This document shows, piece by piece, positions 8,176 to 16,574 of a stretch of 64,000 nt of DNA. The notes below the pieces were generated by a model, which had not been told where the DNA came from, did not search any database, and saw nothing but the letters and a program-made list of their open reading frames with translations. This DNA comes from Actinoplanes ianthinogenes. GTDB taxonomy: Bacteria; Actinomycetota; Actinomycetes; Mycobacteriales; Micromonosporaceae. Both the position numbers and the translations under genes were made by a program. Location: NCBI RefSeq assembly GCF_018324205.1, contig NZ_AP023356.1:7942501-8006500 (forward strand), written 5' to 3'. Within the stretch, counting starts at the first letter, position 1; every line of letters begins with the position of its first letter.

Positions 8176-8613
8176 CTAGGGGCAGGTGTTGTCGATTTTC
8201 TGCCCGACCGTGACGAAGTCTCCGTTGAGGAAGGCTTTCGGATCCTCGGACTGGCTGCCCCTGGTGAGGGCGGCGGCCACCTCGTCGACCGCGGCCCGCT
8301 GGGCCGGGTCGGAACTCTGCGCGCCGGCGGCGGTGACCTGGGCGGCCATGTCGGAGAAGGTTTTCTGCAAGCCGGCCTTGGCGTCGTCGCCCTTGTGGGT
8401 CGCCCAGCCGGCGGCCTTGACCGCGCCGTCCGTGAGGATCTTGTAGACCGCGGTGCACACGTATTTCGGCTGGGTGGCCGAGGCGGAGGGCACCGGCGCG
8501 ACGCTGAACGGCGCGGGGATCGACTCGGGGTTCAGCTCGATCTCGCAGCCGGCGGCCAGTGCCGCGGTGGCCAGCAGGGTGACGGACGCGGCGACACGGC
8601 GGAGCATCGGCAC
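8176..8613 (-). CDS. Small secreted lipoprotein, function unknown
   Basis: A 145-residue protein with a typical lipoprotein signal: basic N-terminus, hydrophobic core, and the lipobox ALAAGC with the modified Cys at about residue 23. The mature part is Ala/Ser/Asp-rich with two further Cys (VCTAVYK and the NTCP end) that could form a disulfide. It should be anchored on the outer face of the membrane. I do not recognise the family. It is likely in one transcript with the LLM oxidoreductase downstream. Confidence 0.7.
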   Translation of the reverse strand: MPMLRRVAASVTLLATAALAAGCEIELNPESIPAPFSVAPVPSASATQPKYVCTAVYKILTDGAVKAAGWATHKGDDAKAGLQKTFSDMAAQVTAAGAQSSDPAQRAAVDEVAAALTRGSQSEDPKAFLNGDFVTVGQKIDNTCP

Positions 8614-8717
8614 GGCATTCCCCTTTCTCTATCGCGTACGCGGCAGCATAGTTCGGCCCGGCGGAAGTCGCCCATCGTGTGCGCCACCTTTGCGCGGGTC
8701 AGAAGTTAGCTACGGAC

Positions 8718-10514
8718 GTGGCCAATTTCCCGAAAAAAGCCCTTATCGCCGGAATGGCGGCTATGCTCGTCGCGGCCGGTGGCACGGCCTTCGCCGAGAT
8801 CGTCTCGTCCAGCCCGGTGACCTCCCCCTCCTTCAACGGCTCGGTCTACGCGGTCGCCTACCGCGGCAGCACCGTATACGTCGGCGGCAACTTCACCCGG
8901 GCCATCGTCGACGGCCGCAACGTGGAACGCACCCGCCTGGCCGCCTTCGACTCGCGCACCGGCGCCCTGCTCGACTGGAAGCCCAGCGCCGACGCCAACG
9001 TCCGGGCGCTCGCCGTGGACGGCGACACCGTCTACGCCGCCGGTGACTTCGACCAGATCAACGGTGAGCCCCGGGACGCGATCGCCGGGCTGACCGCCAC
9101 CGAGGGCACGCTCACCCCGCTCCGGCACACCGTCAACGGGCAGCCGAACGCCCTGACCGCCGCGCACGGCCGGGTCTACCTGGCCGGCCGGATCACCGCG
9201 GTGGACGGGACGCCCCGGGCCAACCTGGCCGCGTTCGACACCGCGACCGGGGCGCTCGACGCCTGGGCGCCGACCACCGACGACACGGTGAACGCGCTGG
9301 CGGCCGGGACCGACCGGATCTACCTGGGCGGCCGGTTCCACAAGACCAACGGTGCGCGGTCGACGCTGCGGCTGAGCGCGGTGGACCCGGAGACCGGGGT
9401 GCTCGACCGGACGTTCCTGCCCAAGCCGGTGTCCCAGGTGTTCGCCCTGGCGGCCGCCGACGACGGGGTCTACGCGGCGCTCGGCGGGCAGGGTGGGCGG
9501 GCGGTGTCGTACACCCGGGACGGCTCGACCCGCTGGACCCGGGTGTTCGACGGGGACGCGCAGGCGATCGCCGTGCTGGGCGGGACCGTCTACGTCGGTG
9601 GGCACTTCGACAAGGCGTGCACCACCACGAACAACGGGGTCAAGGGGATCTGCACGGACGGTTCGGCGGTCCGGGGCAAGCTGGCCGCCGTCGACGCGCA
9701 GGGCAACCTCCTGGAGTGGGCGCCGCAGGCCAACGGCGTCGCCGGGACCCGCTCCCTGGCGGCCAGCACGGAACTCGGCGCGATCAGCGCGGCCGGTGAC
9801 TTCACCGTCGTGGGCGGGCTGCCGCGCAAGCGGTACGCCGAGTTCGGCGCCGTCGGCCCGCGGACCGAGGACGCGCCGGCCGCGTCGCAGTACGTCGCCG
9901 CGTACAACTTCGACACCACGATCGCGGACGGGACGTTCGACGACGGATCCGGGCGGGGACACCTGCTGCGGACGGTGGCGCGGGCTGGTGGCGTACCGAA
10001 ACTGGTCCCGCACGGCAATGGGCAAGCCTTGCAGTTCCCGGCGAAGTGCACCGGCGCGGCCTGTCCGCGCCTGGTGCTGCAAGGCGAGAACACCCCGGAC
10101 CTCAACCCCGGGACCAAACCCTTACGGTACGGCGCGGGCGTGCTCCTCTCGCCGGCCGAGACGTCGAGCGGCGAGAACATCCTGCAGAAGGGCTACTCGA
10201 CCGGCGGCGGCCAGTACAAGCTCCAGGTCGACGGCGTCTCCGGCAAGCCGAGCTGCGGTTTCGGCGCCGCGACCACCTATCTCGCGCGCAGCCGGGTCTC
10301 GGTGGCCGACGGCAACTGGCACAGCCTGGAGTGCCGCCGCACCGGCCCGACCCTGTCGATCCTGGTCGACGACGTGTTGCAGGCCAGCGTCCCGGTCCCG
10401 GTCGAGGAGGGGGTGGACACCAGCTCGCCGTTCACCGTCGGCGGCAAGGGCGCCGGCGCTGACAACGACCAATTTCATGGAACTCTCGATGACGTCTGGG
10501 TGCACATCGGATAA
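8718..10514 (+). CDS. Secreted beta-propeller protein with C-terminal LamG-type domain
   Basis: A 598-residue protein from a GTG at 8718. A signal peptide (AMLVAAGGTAFAE) is followed by repeated blades of the pattern VYVGGNF...R..LAAFD..TG.L..W, which is the delta-60/PQQ-like propeller type, to about residue 400. The C-terminal ~190 residues (YVAAYNFDTTIADGT to DDVWVHIG) form a concanavalin/laminin-G fold that often binds carbohydrate. A Cys-containing loop precedes the domain. It is probably an extracellular surface or adhesion protein. The dispersed word CGTACCGAAA (9992-10001) lies at the start of the LamG domain. Confidence 0.78.
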   Translation: MANFPKKALIAGMAAMLVAAGGTAFAEIVSSSPVTSPSFNGSVYAVAYRGSTVYVGGNFTRAIVDGRNVERTRLAAFDSRTGALLDWKPSADANVRALAVDGDTVYAAGDFDQINGEPRDAIAGLTATEGTLTPLRHTVNGQPNALTAAHGRVYLAGRITAVDGTPRANLAAFDTATGALDAWAPTTDDTVNALAAGTDRIYLGGRFHKTNGARSTLRLSAVDPETGVLDRTFLPKPVSQVFALAAADDGVYAALGGQGGRAVSYTRDGSTRWTRVFDGDAQAIAVLGGTVYVGGHFDKACTTTNNGVKGICTDGSAVRGKLAAVDAQGNLLEWAPQANGVAGTRSLAASTELGAISAAGDFTVVGGLPRKRYAEFGAVGPRTEDAPAASQYVAAYNFDTTIADGTFDDGSGRGHLLRTVARAGGVPKLVPHGNGQALQFPAKCTGAACPRLVLQGENTPDLNPGTKPLRYGAGVLLSPAETSSGENILQKGYSTGGGQYKLQVDGVSGKPSCGFGAATTYLARSRVSVADGNWHSLECRRTGPTLSILVDDVLQASVPVPVEEGVDTSSPFTVGGKGAGADNDQFHGTLDDVWVHIG

Positions 10515-10543
10515 CTGTCACACCGGTCCGGTACCTTGCGCGC

Positions 10544-11173
10544 ATGCCTGAACTCGACCGCCTCCTCCAGGCCGGTGCCCGTTACGTCCAGGACGACGTG
10601 ACCTACGTCGTCGAGTCGCACCCGCTCGGCGAGCTCACCCTGCCCACCGGGCAGCTGGCCGCCTTCGACCCGGGCGTGACCGACGAGGAGGACGAGCCGT
10701 TCTCGATCGCCGTCCCACCGGGGCGGTATCGGACGGTCGGCTGGGTCGCGGTCCTGGAGAAGGAGGACCGCGAGTGGCAGCGCCGCGTCGCCGCCGTGCA
10801 GCTGGTGATCCGCGACGAGCCGGTCGCGTCGTGGGAGCTGGCGCTGGTCGACGGCGACGACCCGGACGGTCTGGAGGAGGGCGAGTTCTACGGTTACGGG
10901 GTGGACACCGGCGCCGGCGCGTTCGCCGACATCACCGTGTCCCGCGCCCTGGCTCGCTGGGACTCGGAGGAGTTCGAGGAGGCGTTCGATCCGGAGGAGT
11001 TCCCCGACGAGCCGGTCCCGGGCCTCTTCGACCGCGTGATCGACGAGAGGACCGGGGGAAACGTGATCATGGTGGAGTCCGGCTGGGGTGACGGTTACTA
11101 CCCGACCTTCGTCGGCCGCACCGCCACCGGGGAGGTGGCGTCCTTCGTCACCGACTTCCTGGTCGTTCCCTGA
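10544..11173 (+). CDS. DUF4241 domain protein
   Basis: A 209-residue acidic, probably cytoplasmic protein that matches the DUF4241 pattern along its length. It has GELTLPTGQLAAFDP, the VPPGRY segment, RVAAVQLVIRDEPVASWELA, the YGVDTGAGAFAD motif and the C-terminal GWGDGYYPTFVGRTATGEVASFV. The biochemical role of the family is unknown. It is followed after 12 bp by a small zinc-ribbon gene, so the two may form an operon. Confidence 0.8.
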   Translation: MPELDRLLQAGARYVQDDVTYVVESHPLGELTLPTGQLAAFDPGVTDEEDEPFSIAVPPGRYRTVGWVAVLEKEDREWQRRVAAVQLVIRDEPVASWELALVDGDDPDGLEEGEFYGYGVDTGAGAFADITVSRALARWDSEEFEEAFDPEEFPDEPVPGLFDRVIDERTGGNVIMVESGWGDGYYPTFVGRTATGEVASFVTDFLVVP

Positions 11174-11185
11174 TCCCTTCCGGCC

Positions 11186-11689
11186 ATGCCGCGCCTCTAT
11201 CACTATGTCGGCCCGGCGGATGTCGCGACGTCCGCCGGGACCGGCCCCGGCCGCCCGCTTCCACCCGCGGGCCCGCTGCCCGCTGACGGCCCGCTGCCGC
11301 CTCCGGGTCCGCTCGTCGCCGGGGAGATTTTTACGTACGTTGTGAGCCCCGCCGGCATCCTCCTCCTCGCGCCCCGCAACTCCGAGCATGTCGCCTGCGC
11401 CGGCGGCGCCCCGGTCCTGGCGGCCGGCGAGATCAGCTTCCGCCACGACGACGGCTGGCACGTCGACCAGGTCACCAACCAGTCGACCGGATACTGCCCG
11501 GAGCCCTCCTGCTGGCCCGCGGTCGCCGCCGCCCTCGACGCCGCCGGCATCCGCCACGACGACGCCTTCACGGCCGAGTTCACCTTCCGCCGCTGCCCGG
11601 CCTGCGCCGCGGTCAACCTGGTCAAGGAGGACGTCTTCCTCTGCGACCTGTGCGGCGCCGACCTGCCGCCGGGCTGGAACGTCGGCTGA
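11186..11689 (+). CDS. Hypothetical protein with C-terminal zinc ribbon
   Basis: A 167-residue protein. Residues ~18-45 are a Pro/Gly-rich linker (PLPPAGPLPADGPLPPPGPL), followed by a compact region of unknown fold and a C-terminal CPAC-x12-CDLC four-cysteine zinc ribbon. Two more Cys occur in CPEPSCW. It starts 12 bp after the DUF4241 gene and ends before a strong terminator. No family is recognised with confidence. The ribbon suggests protein or nucleic-acid binding but does not prove it. Confidence 0.62.
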   Translation: MPRLYHYVGPADVATSAGTGPGRPLPPAGPLPADGPLPPPGPLVAGEIFTYVVSPAGILLLAPRNSEHVACAGGAPVLAAGEISFRHDDGWHVDQVTNQSTGYCPEPSCWPAVAAALDAAGIRHDDAFTAEFTFRRCPACAAVNLVKEDVFLCDLCGADLPPGWNVG

Positions 11690-11775
11690 GCCTGCGCGGC
11701 GGGAAACACCGGCCGCTCCGGTACCGATCGGCTGAGCTGGCACCACGGGGATGAGCCGATGCGGGTGAGAAAGGT

Positions 11776-11811
11776 ACAGCGTGTGCCGGTCGGAGGTCCG
11801 GCACACGCTGT
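11776..11811 (+). terminator. Strong hairpin, probable terminator
   Basis: Perfect 14-bp arms ACAGCGTGTGCCGG (11776-11789) and CCGGCACACGCTGT (11798-11811) around an 8-nt loop, with only a short pyrimidine tail. It ends the DUF4241/zinc-ribbon transcript. From 11812 to 12085 I see no gene, only a palindrome TGTTGC-N6-GCAACA at 11943-11960. Confidence 0.7.
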
Positions 11812-12085
11812 CTTCGCTCGCCGGGGGCGGTGAGCGGTGCTCCGTGCTGAGTGGTGCTCGCGAGGCGGGGTGGGGCCGGCCGGACGTAGCCGTGTCCTCG
11901 CGGAGACCTGCGGCTCGGAATTGAAGGTCATCGTTGCAGCCATGTTGCGTGAGTGCAACAGTTCACGCGCTATTGTTTCCGTCTGTCTCTTTTCGATCAT
12001 TCCGCGCGGCAGCCCGGTCCGGGTGACGGTTGTCCGCCCGTGGCCGGACGCCGCGAGGCGGCCGGAAGCACCGGCCGCCTCGCGC

Positions 12086-12100
12086 CGTACCGAAAGAATC
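12086..12100 (+). repeat. Dispersed word CGTACCGAAAGAATC at the MFS stop codon
   Basis: The word abuts the stop codon of the leftward MFS gene and reads TTCTTTCGGTACG downstream of it. The identical 15 bp recurs at 34654-34668. Confidence 0.6.
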
Positions 12101-13499
12101 AAGCGCGCCGCGGCAGGAAGACCGCCACCACCGCGCCCACCGCGATGATCGCTGCACCGGTCAGCACGGCCGGCCGGGTCCCGTCCAGGAACGACTCGAA
12201 GCTGGTGAACCCGCCCAGCGAGCTGAAGATCGACGACAGCGCCGCCACCCCGGCCGCCACGCCGAACTCGCGGATCGTGTTGTTGGTGCCCGAGGCGACG
12301 CCCTGCTCGGCCTGGTCCACACTGGCCAGCACCATCGTGCTGACCGGGGCGAAGGTCAGGCCCATGCCGATGCCGGCCAGCACGAACGCGCCGATCAGCG
12401 ACGGGTACGACGCGGTCACCGACAGCCCCAGGCCGATCCAGAGCACGCCGGCGGCGAGGAAGACCTGACCGGCGAAGATCAGGACGCGCTGGCCGATCCG
12501 GCCGGCGAGCAGGCCGGCCAGCGGGGCGACGATCATCGGGGCCGCGGTCCACGGCAGGGTGCGCAGGCCGGACTGGAGCGGGCTGAGCCCTTGCACCACC
12601 TGGAAGAACTGGGCGAGCAGGAAGACCGAACCGAACGCCCCGGCGGAGAACGTCAGGGTCACCGCGTTGACCAGGCTGAACCCGCGGCTGCGGAAGAGGC
12701 GCAGCGGGAGCATCGGGGACGGGTTCCGCGACTGCCAGAACAGGAAGCCGGCGAGCAGCGCGACCGCCGAGCCGAGCATGGCCAGCACCCGCGGTGACGT
12801 CCAGCCCCGGTCCGGCCCGTCGACGACGCCCCAGATCAGCAGCAGCATGCCGCTCGCGGAGAGCACCAGGCCGAGCGGGTCGAGCCTGCGGCCGTCGCCC
12901 CGGGACTCGTCGAGCACCGTGGTGGCCAGGACCACCGCGACCACGCCGACCGGCACGTTGAGCCAGAAGATCCAGGACCAGTGCAGGCCGTCGACGACCG
13001 CGCCGCCGACCACCGGGCCGACCGCGACGCCGAGACCGGTGATGCCGCCCCAGATGCCGACCGCCGCGTTGCGCAATCGCGGTGGCACCGCCTGGGCCAG
13101 CAGGGTCAGGGCCAGCGGGGTGATCGCCGCGCCGCCCAGCCCCTGCACCGCGCGGGAGGCGGTGAGCTGCCAGGCCTCGGTGGAGAGCGCGGCGGCCGCG
13201 GAGGCGAGCGTGAAGATGACGATGCCGCCGAGGAACATCCGCCGCCGGCCGAGCCGATCGCCGAGCGCGGCGGCGGTGAGCAGGAACGCCGCGAACGGCA
13301 GCGTGTACGCGTTGACGAACCACTGCAAGTCGGTGATCGACGCGTGCAGCTCGGTGCGGATCACCGGCAGCGCGGTGCTGACCACCAGGTTGTCCAGCGA
13401 CACCATGAAGGTCGGGATGCCGACGGCGGCGAGCACGGCGGCCAGTGGTCTGGTGCCTCGGGCCCGGGTGACGGGCTGGTCCGAAACGAGAGTGGTCAC
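12099..13499 (-). CDS. MFS multidrug efflux transporter (DHA2/EmrB-QacA type)
   Basis: A 466-residue transporter with about 14 hydrophobic helices. It has the motif A-like loop GDRLGRRRMFLGG near residue 70, the motif C segment GLGVAVGPVVGGAVV near residue 150 and the SGTNNTIREFGVAAG segment late in the protein. It should export drugs by proton antiport. The GTG at 13499 is chosen because GGGGGAAG precedes it. A longer frame to 13676 would run antisense through the divergent regulator. It is divergent from a TetR gene with operator repeats between. Confidence 0.87.
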   Translation of the reverse strand: MTTLVSDQPVTRARGTRPLAAVLAAVGIPTFMVSLDNLVVSTALPVIRTELHASITDLQWFVNAYTLPFAAFLLTAAALGDRLGRRRMFLGGIVIFTLASAAAALSTEAWQLTASRAVQGLGGAAITPLALTLLAQAVPPRLRNAAVGIWGGITGLGVAVGPVVGGAVVDGLHWSWIFWLNVPVGVVAVVLATTVLDESRGDGRRLDPLGLVLSASGMLLLIWGVVDGPDRGWTSPRVLAMLGSAVALLAGFLFWQSRNPSPMLPLRLFRSRGFSLVNAVTLTFSAGAFGSVFLLAQFFQVVQGLSPLQSGLRTLPWTAAPMIVAPLAGLLAGRIGQRVLIFAGQVFLAAGVLWIGLGLSVTASYPSLIGAFVLAGIGMGLTFAPVSTMVLASVDQAEQGVASGTNNTIREFGVAAGVAALSSIFSSLGGFTSFESFLDGTRPAVLTGAAIIAVGAVVAVFLPRRA

Positions 13500-13527
13500 G
13501 TCTTCCCCCTGGAACGAGCCGTAAGTT

Positions 13528-13570
13528 GTTATCGGCTGATAACTAAGCACGGTAAGCATCAACTGATAAC
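13528..13570. promoter_or_regulatory. TetR operator region between MFS and tetR genes
   Basis: A perfect inverted repeat GTTATC-GGCT-GATAAC lies at 13528-13543. The half-site CTGATAAC (13536-13543) is repeated at 13563-13570. The sequence is much more AT-rich than its surroundings and lies between the two divergent starts. This is the likely shared operator-promoter. Confidence 0.75.
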
Positions 13571-13578
13571 ATGTCAAC

Positions 13579-14133
13579 GTGACTCGGAGCCGCCTCACCG
13601 CATCGGAACGCCAGGAACAGATCGTCGCCGCCGCTCTCCAGGCCTTTGCCCAGGGCGGATATGCCGGCACGTCCACCGACCAGGTGGCTCGGCTGTCCGG
13701 TGTGTCACAGCCCTACGTGATCCGGATCTTCGGGTCGAAGCAGGAGCTGTTCCTGGCCACGGTCCGCTACGCCGGCCAGCGCATCGAGGCGCTGTGGCGC
13801 ACCGCCGCCGACCGGGAGCCGACCCTGGAGAGCCTCGGCCACGCCTACAAGGACCTGCTCGCCGAGCGCGAGCTCCTCGTCGTCCTGCTGCACGGTTTCG
13901 CCGCCGCCGAGGACCCGGTCGTCGGCGACGCCGTCCGCGCCTGTTACGGCAGCCTCTACGAAACGGTCCGTGACCTCACCGGCGCCACCCCGGAGGAGAC
14001 CCGCGAGTTTTTCGCCCACGGCATGCTGATCACCGTCCTGGGCGCCATGCGCGTCTTCGGCCCCGACGCCGTCCCCGAGCAGCCCTGGATGACGTCCCTG
14101 CTCAGCACCTTCCACGACCACGCGGAGCCGTGA
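13579..14133 (+). CDS. TetR/AcrR family regulator of the divergent efflux pump
   Basis: A 184-residue TetR protein starting at a GTG. The HTH spans about residues 10-56 (STDQVARLSGVSQPYVIRIFGSKQELF) and the rest is an all-helical ligand domain. The divergent arrangement with the EmrB-type transporter and the GATAAC palindromes between them make it the probable repressor of the pump and of itself. Confidence 0.88.
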   Translation: MTRSRLTASERQEQIVAAALQAFAQGGYAGTSTDQVARLSGVSQPYVIRIFGSKQELFLATVRYAGQRIEALWRTAADREPTLESLGHAYKDLLAERELLVVLLHGFAAAEDPVVGDAVRACYGSLYETVRDLTGATPEETREFFAHGMLITVLGAMRVFGPDAVPEQPWMTSLLSTFHDHAEP

Positions 14134-14176
14134 ACCACCCGGTTAGCTCCCGGCCGCTTCTTCCCCGGACCGCCCA

Positions 14177-14187
14177 TTTCCGGTACG
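14177..14187 (-). repeat. Dispersed word (TTTCCGGTACG) after tetR
   Basis: Forty-three bases after the tetR stop, reading TTTCCGGTACG in the sense of that gene. Confidence 0.5.
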
Positions 14188-14287
14188 CCCAGAACCGCCC
14201 CCAAATCACTCCCGCCCCGCGTGCCCTGGCCGCGCCCGCCACTCCACGACTCGCCCCCAGAGCCGCGCAAGCGAAGCCCAGGCTGGC

Positions 14288-14972
14288 GCCCATGGCCCTA
14301 TCCCGGGCCCGAATAGGGCGTTAGGTGCCAGCCGGTGGTGTCGGGCTGGCGTGCATGGTCCTGTCTCGGGCGTGGGTAGGGCGTTAGGTGCCAGCCGGTG
14401 GTGTCGGGCTGGCGCTCACGGTCCTGTCTCGGGCGTGGGTAGGGCGTTAGGTGCCAGCCGGTGGTGTCGGGCTGGCGTTCATGGTCCTGTTCCGGGCGTG
14501 GGTAGGGCGTTAGGTGCCAGCCGGTGGTGTCGGGCTGGCGCTCACAGCCCTATCCCGGACCTGGATAGGGCGTTAAGTGCCAGCCGGGGGGTGTCGGGCT
14601 GGCGTGCATGGTCCTGTTCGGGGCGTGGGTAGGGCGTTAAGTGCCAGCCGGGGGGTGTCGGGCTGGCGTGCATGGTCCTGTTCGGGGCGTGGGTAGGGCG
14701 GTAGGCGCCAGCCGGTGGTGTCGGGCTGGCGTGCATGGTCCTGTCTCGGGCGTGGGTAGGGCGTTAGGTGCCAGCCGGTGGTGTCGGGCTGGCGTTCATG
14801 GTCCTGTTCTGGGCCTGGGTAGGGCGGTAGGTGCCAGCCGGTGGTGTCGGGCTGGCGTGCATGGTCCTGTCTCGGGCCCGGGTAGGGCGGTAGGCGCCAG
14901 CCGGTGGTGTCGGGCTGGCGTGCATGGCCCTGTTCCGGGCCTGGATAGGGCGGTAGGTGCCAGCTGGGTGTC
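14288..14972. repeat. 63-bp two-hairpin tandem repeat array, locus 2 (about 11 units)
   Basis: CCAGCC anchors lie at 14328, 14391, 14454, 14517, 14580, 14644, 14708, 14771, 14834, 14897 and 14960. The period is 63 bp, with 64 bp where a G run has gained a base. That one-base gain breaks any reading frame, so the array is not coding. Each unit has CCAGCC...GGCTGG. The unit near 14548 has perfect CCCTATCC/GGATAGGG arms (14548-14555/14563-14570). It fills the convergent gap between tetR and the folP-like gene. The remaining 14973-15141 shows nothing I can name. Confidence 0.85.
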
Positions 14973-15141
14973 GGCTCGGCGGGCAGCGCATGCCGTGACC
15001 CGGGAATCAGCCCGGCGGTCGCGTTGCGGTCTTGAGCGGGGCGGACGTCGCGTGCAGCCACGGGACGGGTGGGTGCGGTTGTGGTGGCACGAGGTCGTAC
15101 AGAAGCTGGTTGATCCTGATCAGAAGCGGTCTGAGACCGGG

Positions 15142-16008
15142 TCAGATGTTGTGGCGGAGGTAGGCGGGCTCGCGCCAGCCGAGCATCGCCTCGGTCATCC
15201 GGATGGCGTCGCTGGCCGCGCGGACGTCGTGGACTCGCATGATGCGGGCGCCGCGGAGGATGCTGAAGACGACCGTGGCCAGGGTGCCGGCGAGACGTTC
15301 CTGCTGGGGGCGGTCCAGGGTCTCGCCGATGAAGTCCTTGTTGCTCAGGGCGGCCAGCATCGGGTATCCGATGGCGGCGATCTCGTCGAGGCGGCGGGTG
15401 ATCTCGAGTGAGTGCAGGGTGTTCTTGTTCAGGTCGTGGCCCGGGTCGATGATGATCTGATCCGGTCGCACGCCGCGGGAGAGGGCCAGCTCGACCTTCT
15501 CCCGGAGGAACGCGCCGACCTCGGCCGTGACGTCGTCGTAGCGAGGGCTCGGGTGCTCGGTGCGCGGGGCGGCCAGGCTGTGGCAGATGACCAGCTGGGC
15601 GTCGGTGCCGGCGACCACGTCGGCCATCTCCGGGTCGCGCAGGCCGGAGGTGTCGTTGACGACGCCGGCGCCGTGCTTGATCACCTCGGCGGCGACCTCG
15701 GGACGGAACGTGTCGACCGAGACGACCGCGAGGTCCTGCGCGGCCTCGACCACCGGCAGCACCCGGTCCAGCTCCTCGGCGGCGGTCACCTCGGGGCCGG
15801 GCGCGAACGGCACGCCGCCGATGTCGATCCAGTCGGCGCCCTCGGCGGCCGCGGCCCGGACCGCCTCGGTGGCCTTCTCCAGAGCGAACGTGCGGCCCTG
15901 GTCGTGGAACGAGTCCGGGGTCCGGTTCACGATCGCCATCACGACGACCTGGCGGGAGAAATCGAAGGTCCGGCCGCCGATGACCCGGGCGCCGCTGATG
16001 TCGCTCAC
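15142..16008 (-). CDS. Dihydropteroate synthase-like protein (FolP2 type)
   Basis: A 288-residue TIM-barrel protein. The first conserved loop reads MAIVNRTPDSFHDQG, followed by GADWIDIGG, SVDTFRP, GVVNDTSGLRDPEM, IIDPGHDLNKNTLHSLE and ALSNKDFIGETL. This variant of the DHPS signature is that of the mycobacterial FolP2 branch rather than FolP1. M. leprae FolP2 has been reported to lack DHPS activity. The GTG at 16008 gives the usual start. Longer frames have no family similarity. No other folate genes are adjacent, so it may not be the housekeeping enzyme. Confidence 0.8.
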   Translation of the reverse strand: MSDISGARVIGGRTFDFSRQVVVMAIVNRTPDSFHDQGRTFALEKATEAVRAAAAEGADWIDIGGVPFAPGPEVTAAEELDRVLPVVEAAQDLAVVSVDTFRPEVAAEVIKHGAGVVNDTSGLRDPEMADVVAGTDAQLVICHSLAAPRTEHPSPRYDDVTAEVGAFLREKVELALSRGVRPDQIIIDPGHDLNKNTLHSLEITRRLDEIAAIGYPMLAALSNKDFIGETLDRPQQERLAGTLATVVFSILRGARIMRVHDVRAASDAIRMTEAMLGWREPAYLRHNI

Positions 16009-16046
16009 GGTCGCCGACCCTAACAAGCAATGGTTAGCGTTTTCGC

Positions 16047-16574
16047 ATGCGCATCCCCTTCGCCCGGACCAGCGCCGAGACCACGCTGTTCCTAGAGCTC
16101 TCCCCATGCTCCTGCGGAAACGGTGAATTCCCAGGTCGCGGACTGCCCTGGAGCGCCTCGGTGCTGGCCGTGGGTGCGGAGAACACCCTTCGGTACGACT
16201 GGGACTGCCCCGGCTGCGGCCGGTACCGGCAGTACCTGTTCCGGGCGCCGCGGGAGCCCGAGCCGTTCCCCCGAGCGGGGGAAATGTTCCGCTGGGGCGA
16301 CGGCGCCACCCCGTCCCAGCTGCTCGATCCGGGCCAGTGGATGCTGGTCGCCGACCGGTACGCGCGGACCGACGGCGTCCGTGCCGCCGCGGCCGTCGAC
16401 GAGGTGCTGCTGTTCGTGCGCAAACGGATGCTGGGCGGCGGCTGGTCGGTGCCCCGGTCGGCGTTCCGGACCGCGGCCGGCCGGGCGCGATATCGGCGCG
16501 CCCCGCGTGAGTTCACCCGGGATCGTCTGGAGAGCGCCCGCAACGGCTATCGGGATGACACTGTGAAAAGGTGA
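16047..16574 (+). CDS. Hypothetical protein with cysteine pairs
   Basis: A 175-residue protein with CSCG near residue 22 and CPGC near residue 54, which could form one zinc-ribbon. The rest is Arg-rich with GEMFRWGDGATPSQLLDPGQWM. I do not recognise the family. It is divergent from the folP-like gene by 38 bp, and its stop overlaps the start of the chemoreceptor gene by 4 bp, suggesting a common transcript. Confidence 0.6.
   Translation: MRIPFARTSAETTLFLELSPCSCGNGEFPGRGLPWSASVLAVGAENTLRYDWDCPGCGRYRQYLFRAPREPEPFPRAGEMFRWGDGATPSQLLDPGQWMLVADRYARTDGVRAAAAVDEVLLFVRKRMLGGGWSVPRSAFRTAAGRARYRRAPREFTRDRLESARNGYRDDTVKR

Noticed and set aside
14328..14972. Possible CRISPR array
   Set aside because: Units are contiguous tandem copies without unique spacers, and no cas genes lie nearby.
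14573..16030. 485-residue minus-strand frame overlapping the folP-like gene
   Set aside because: It is an out-of-frame shadow of the folP-like gene that runs on into the repeat array.
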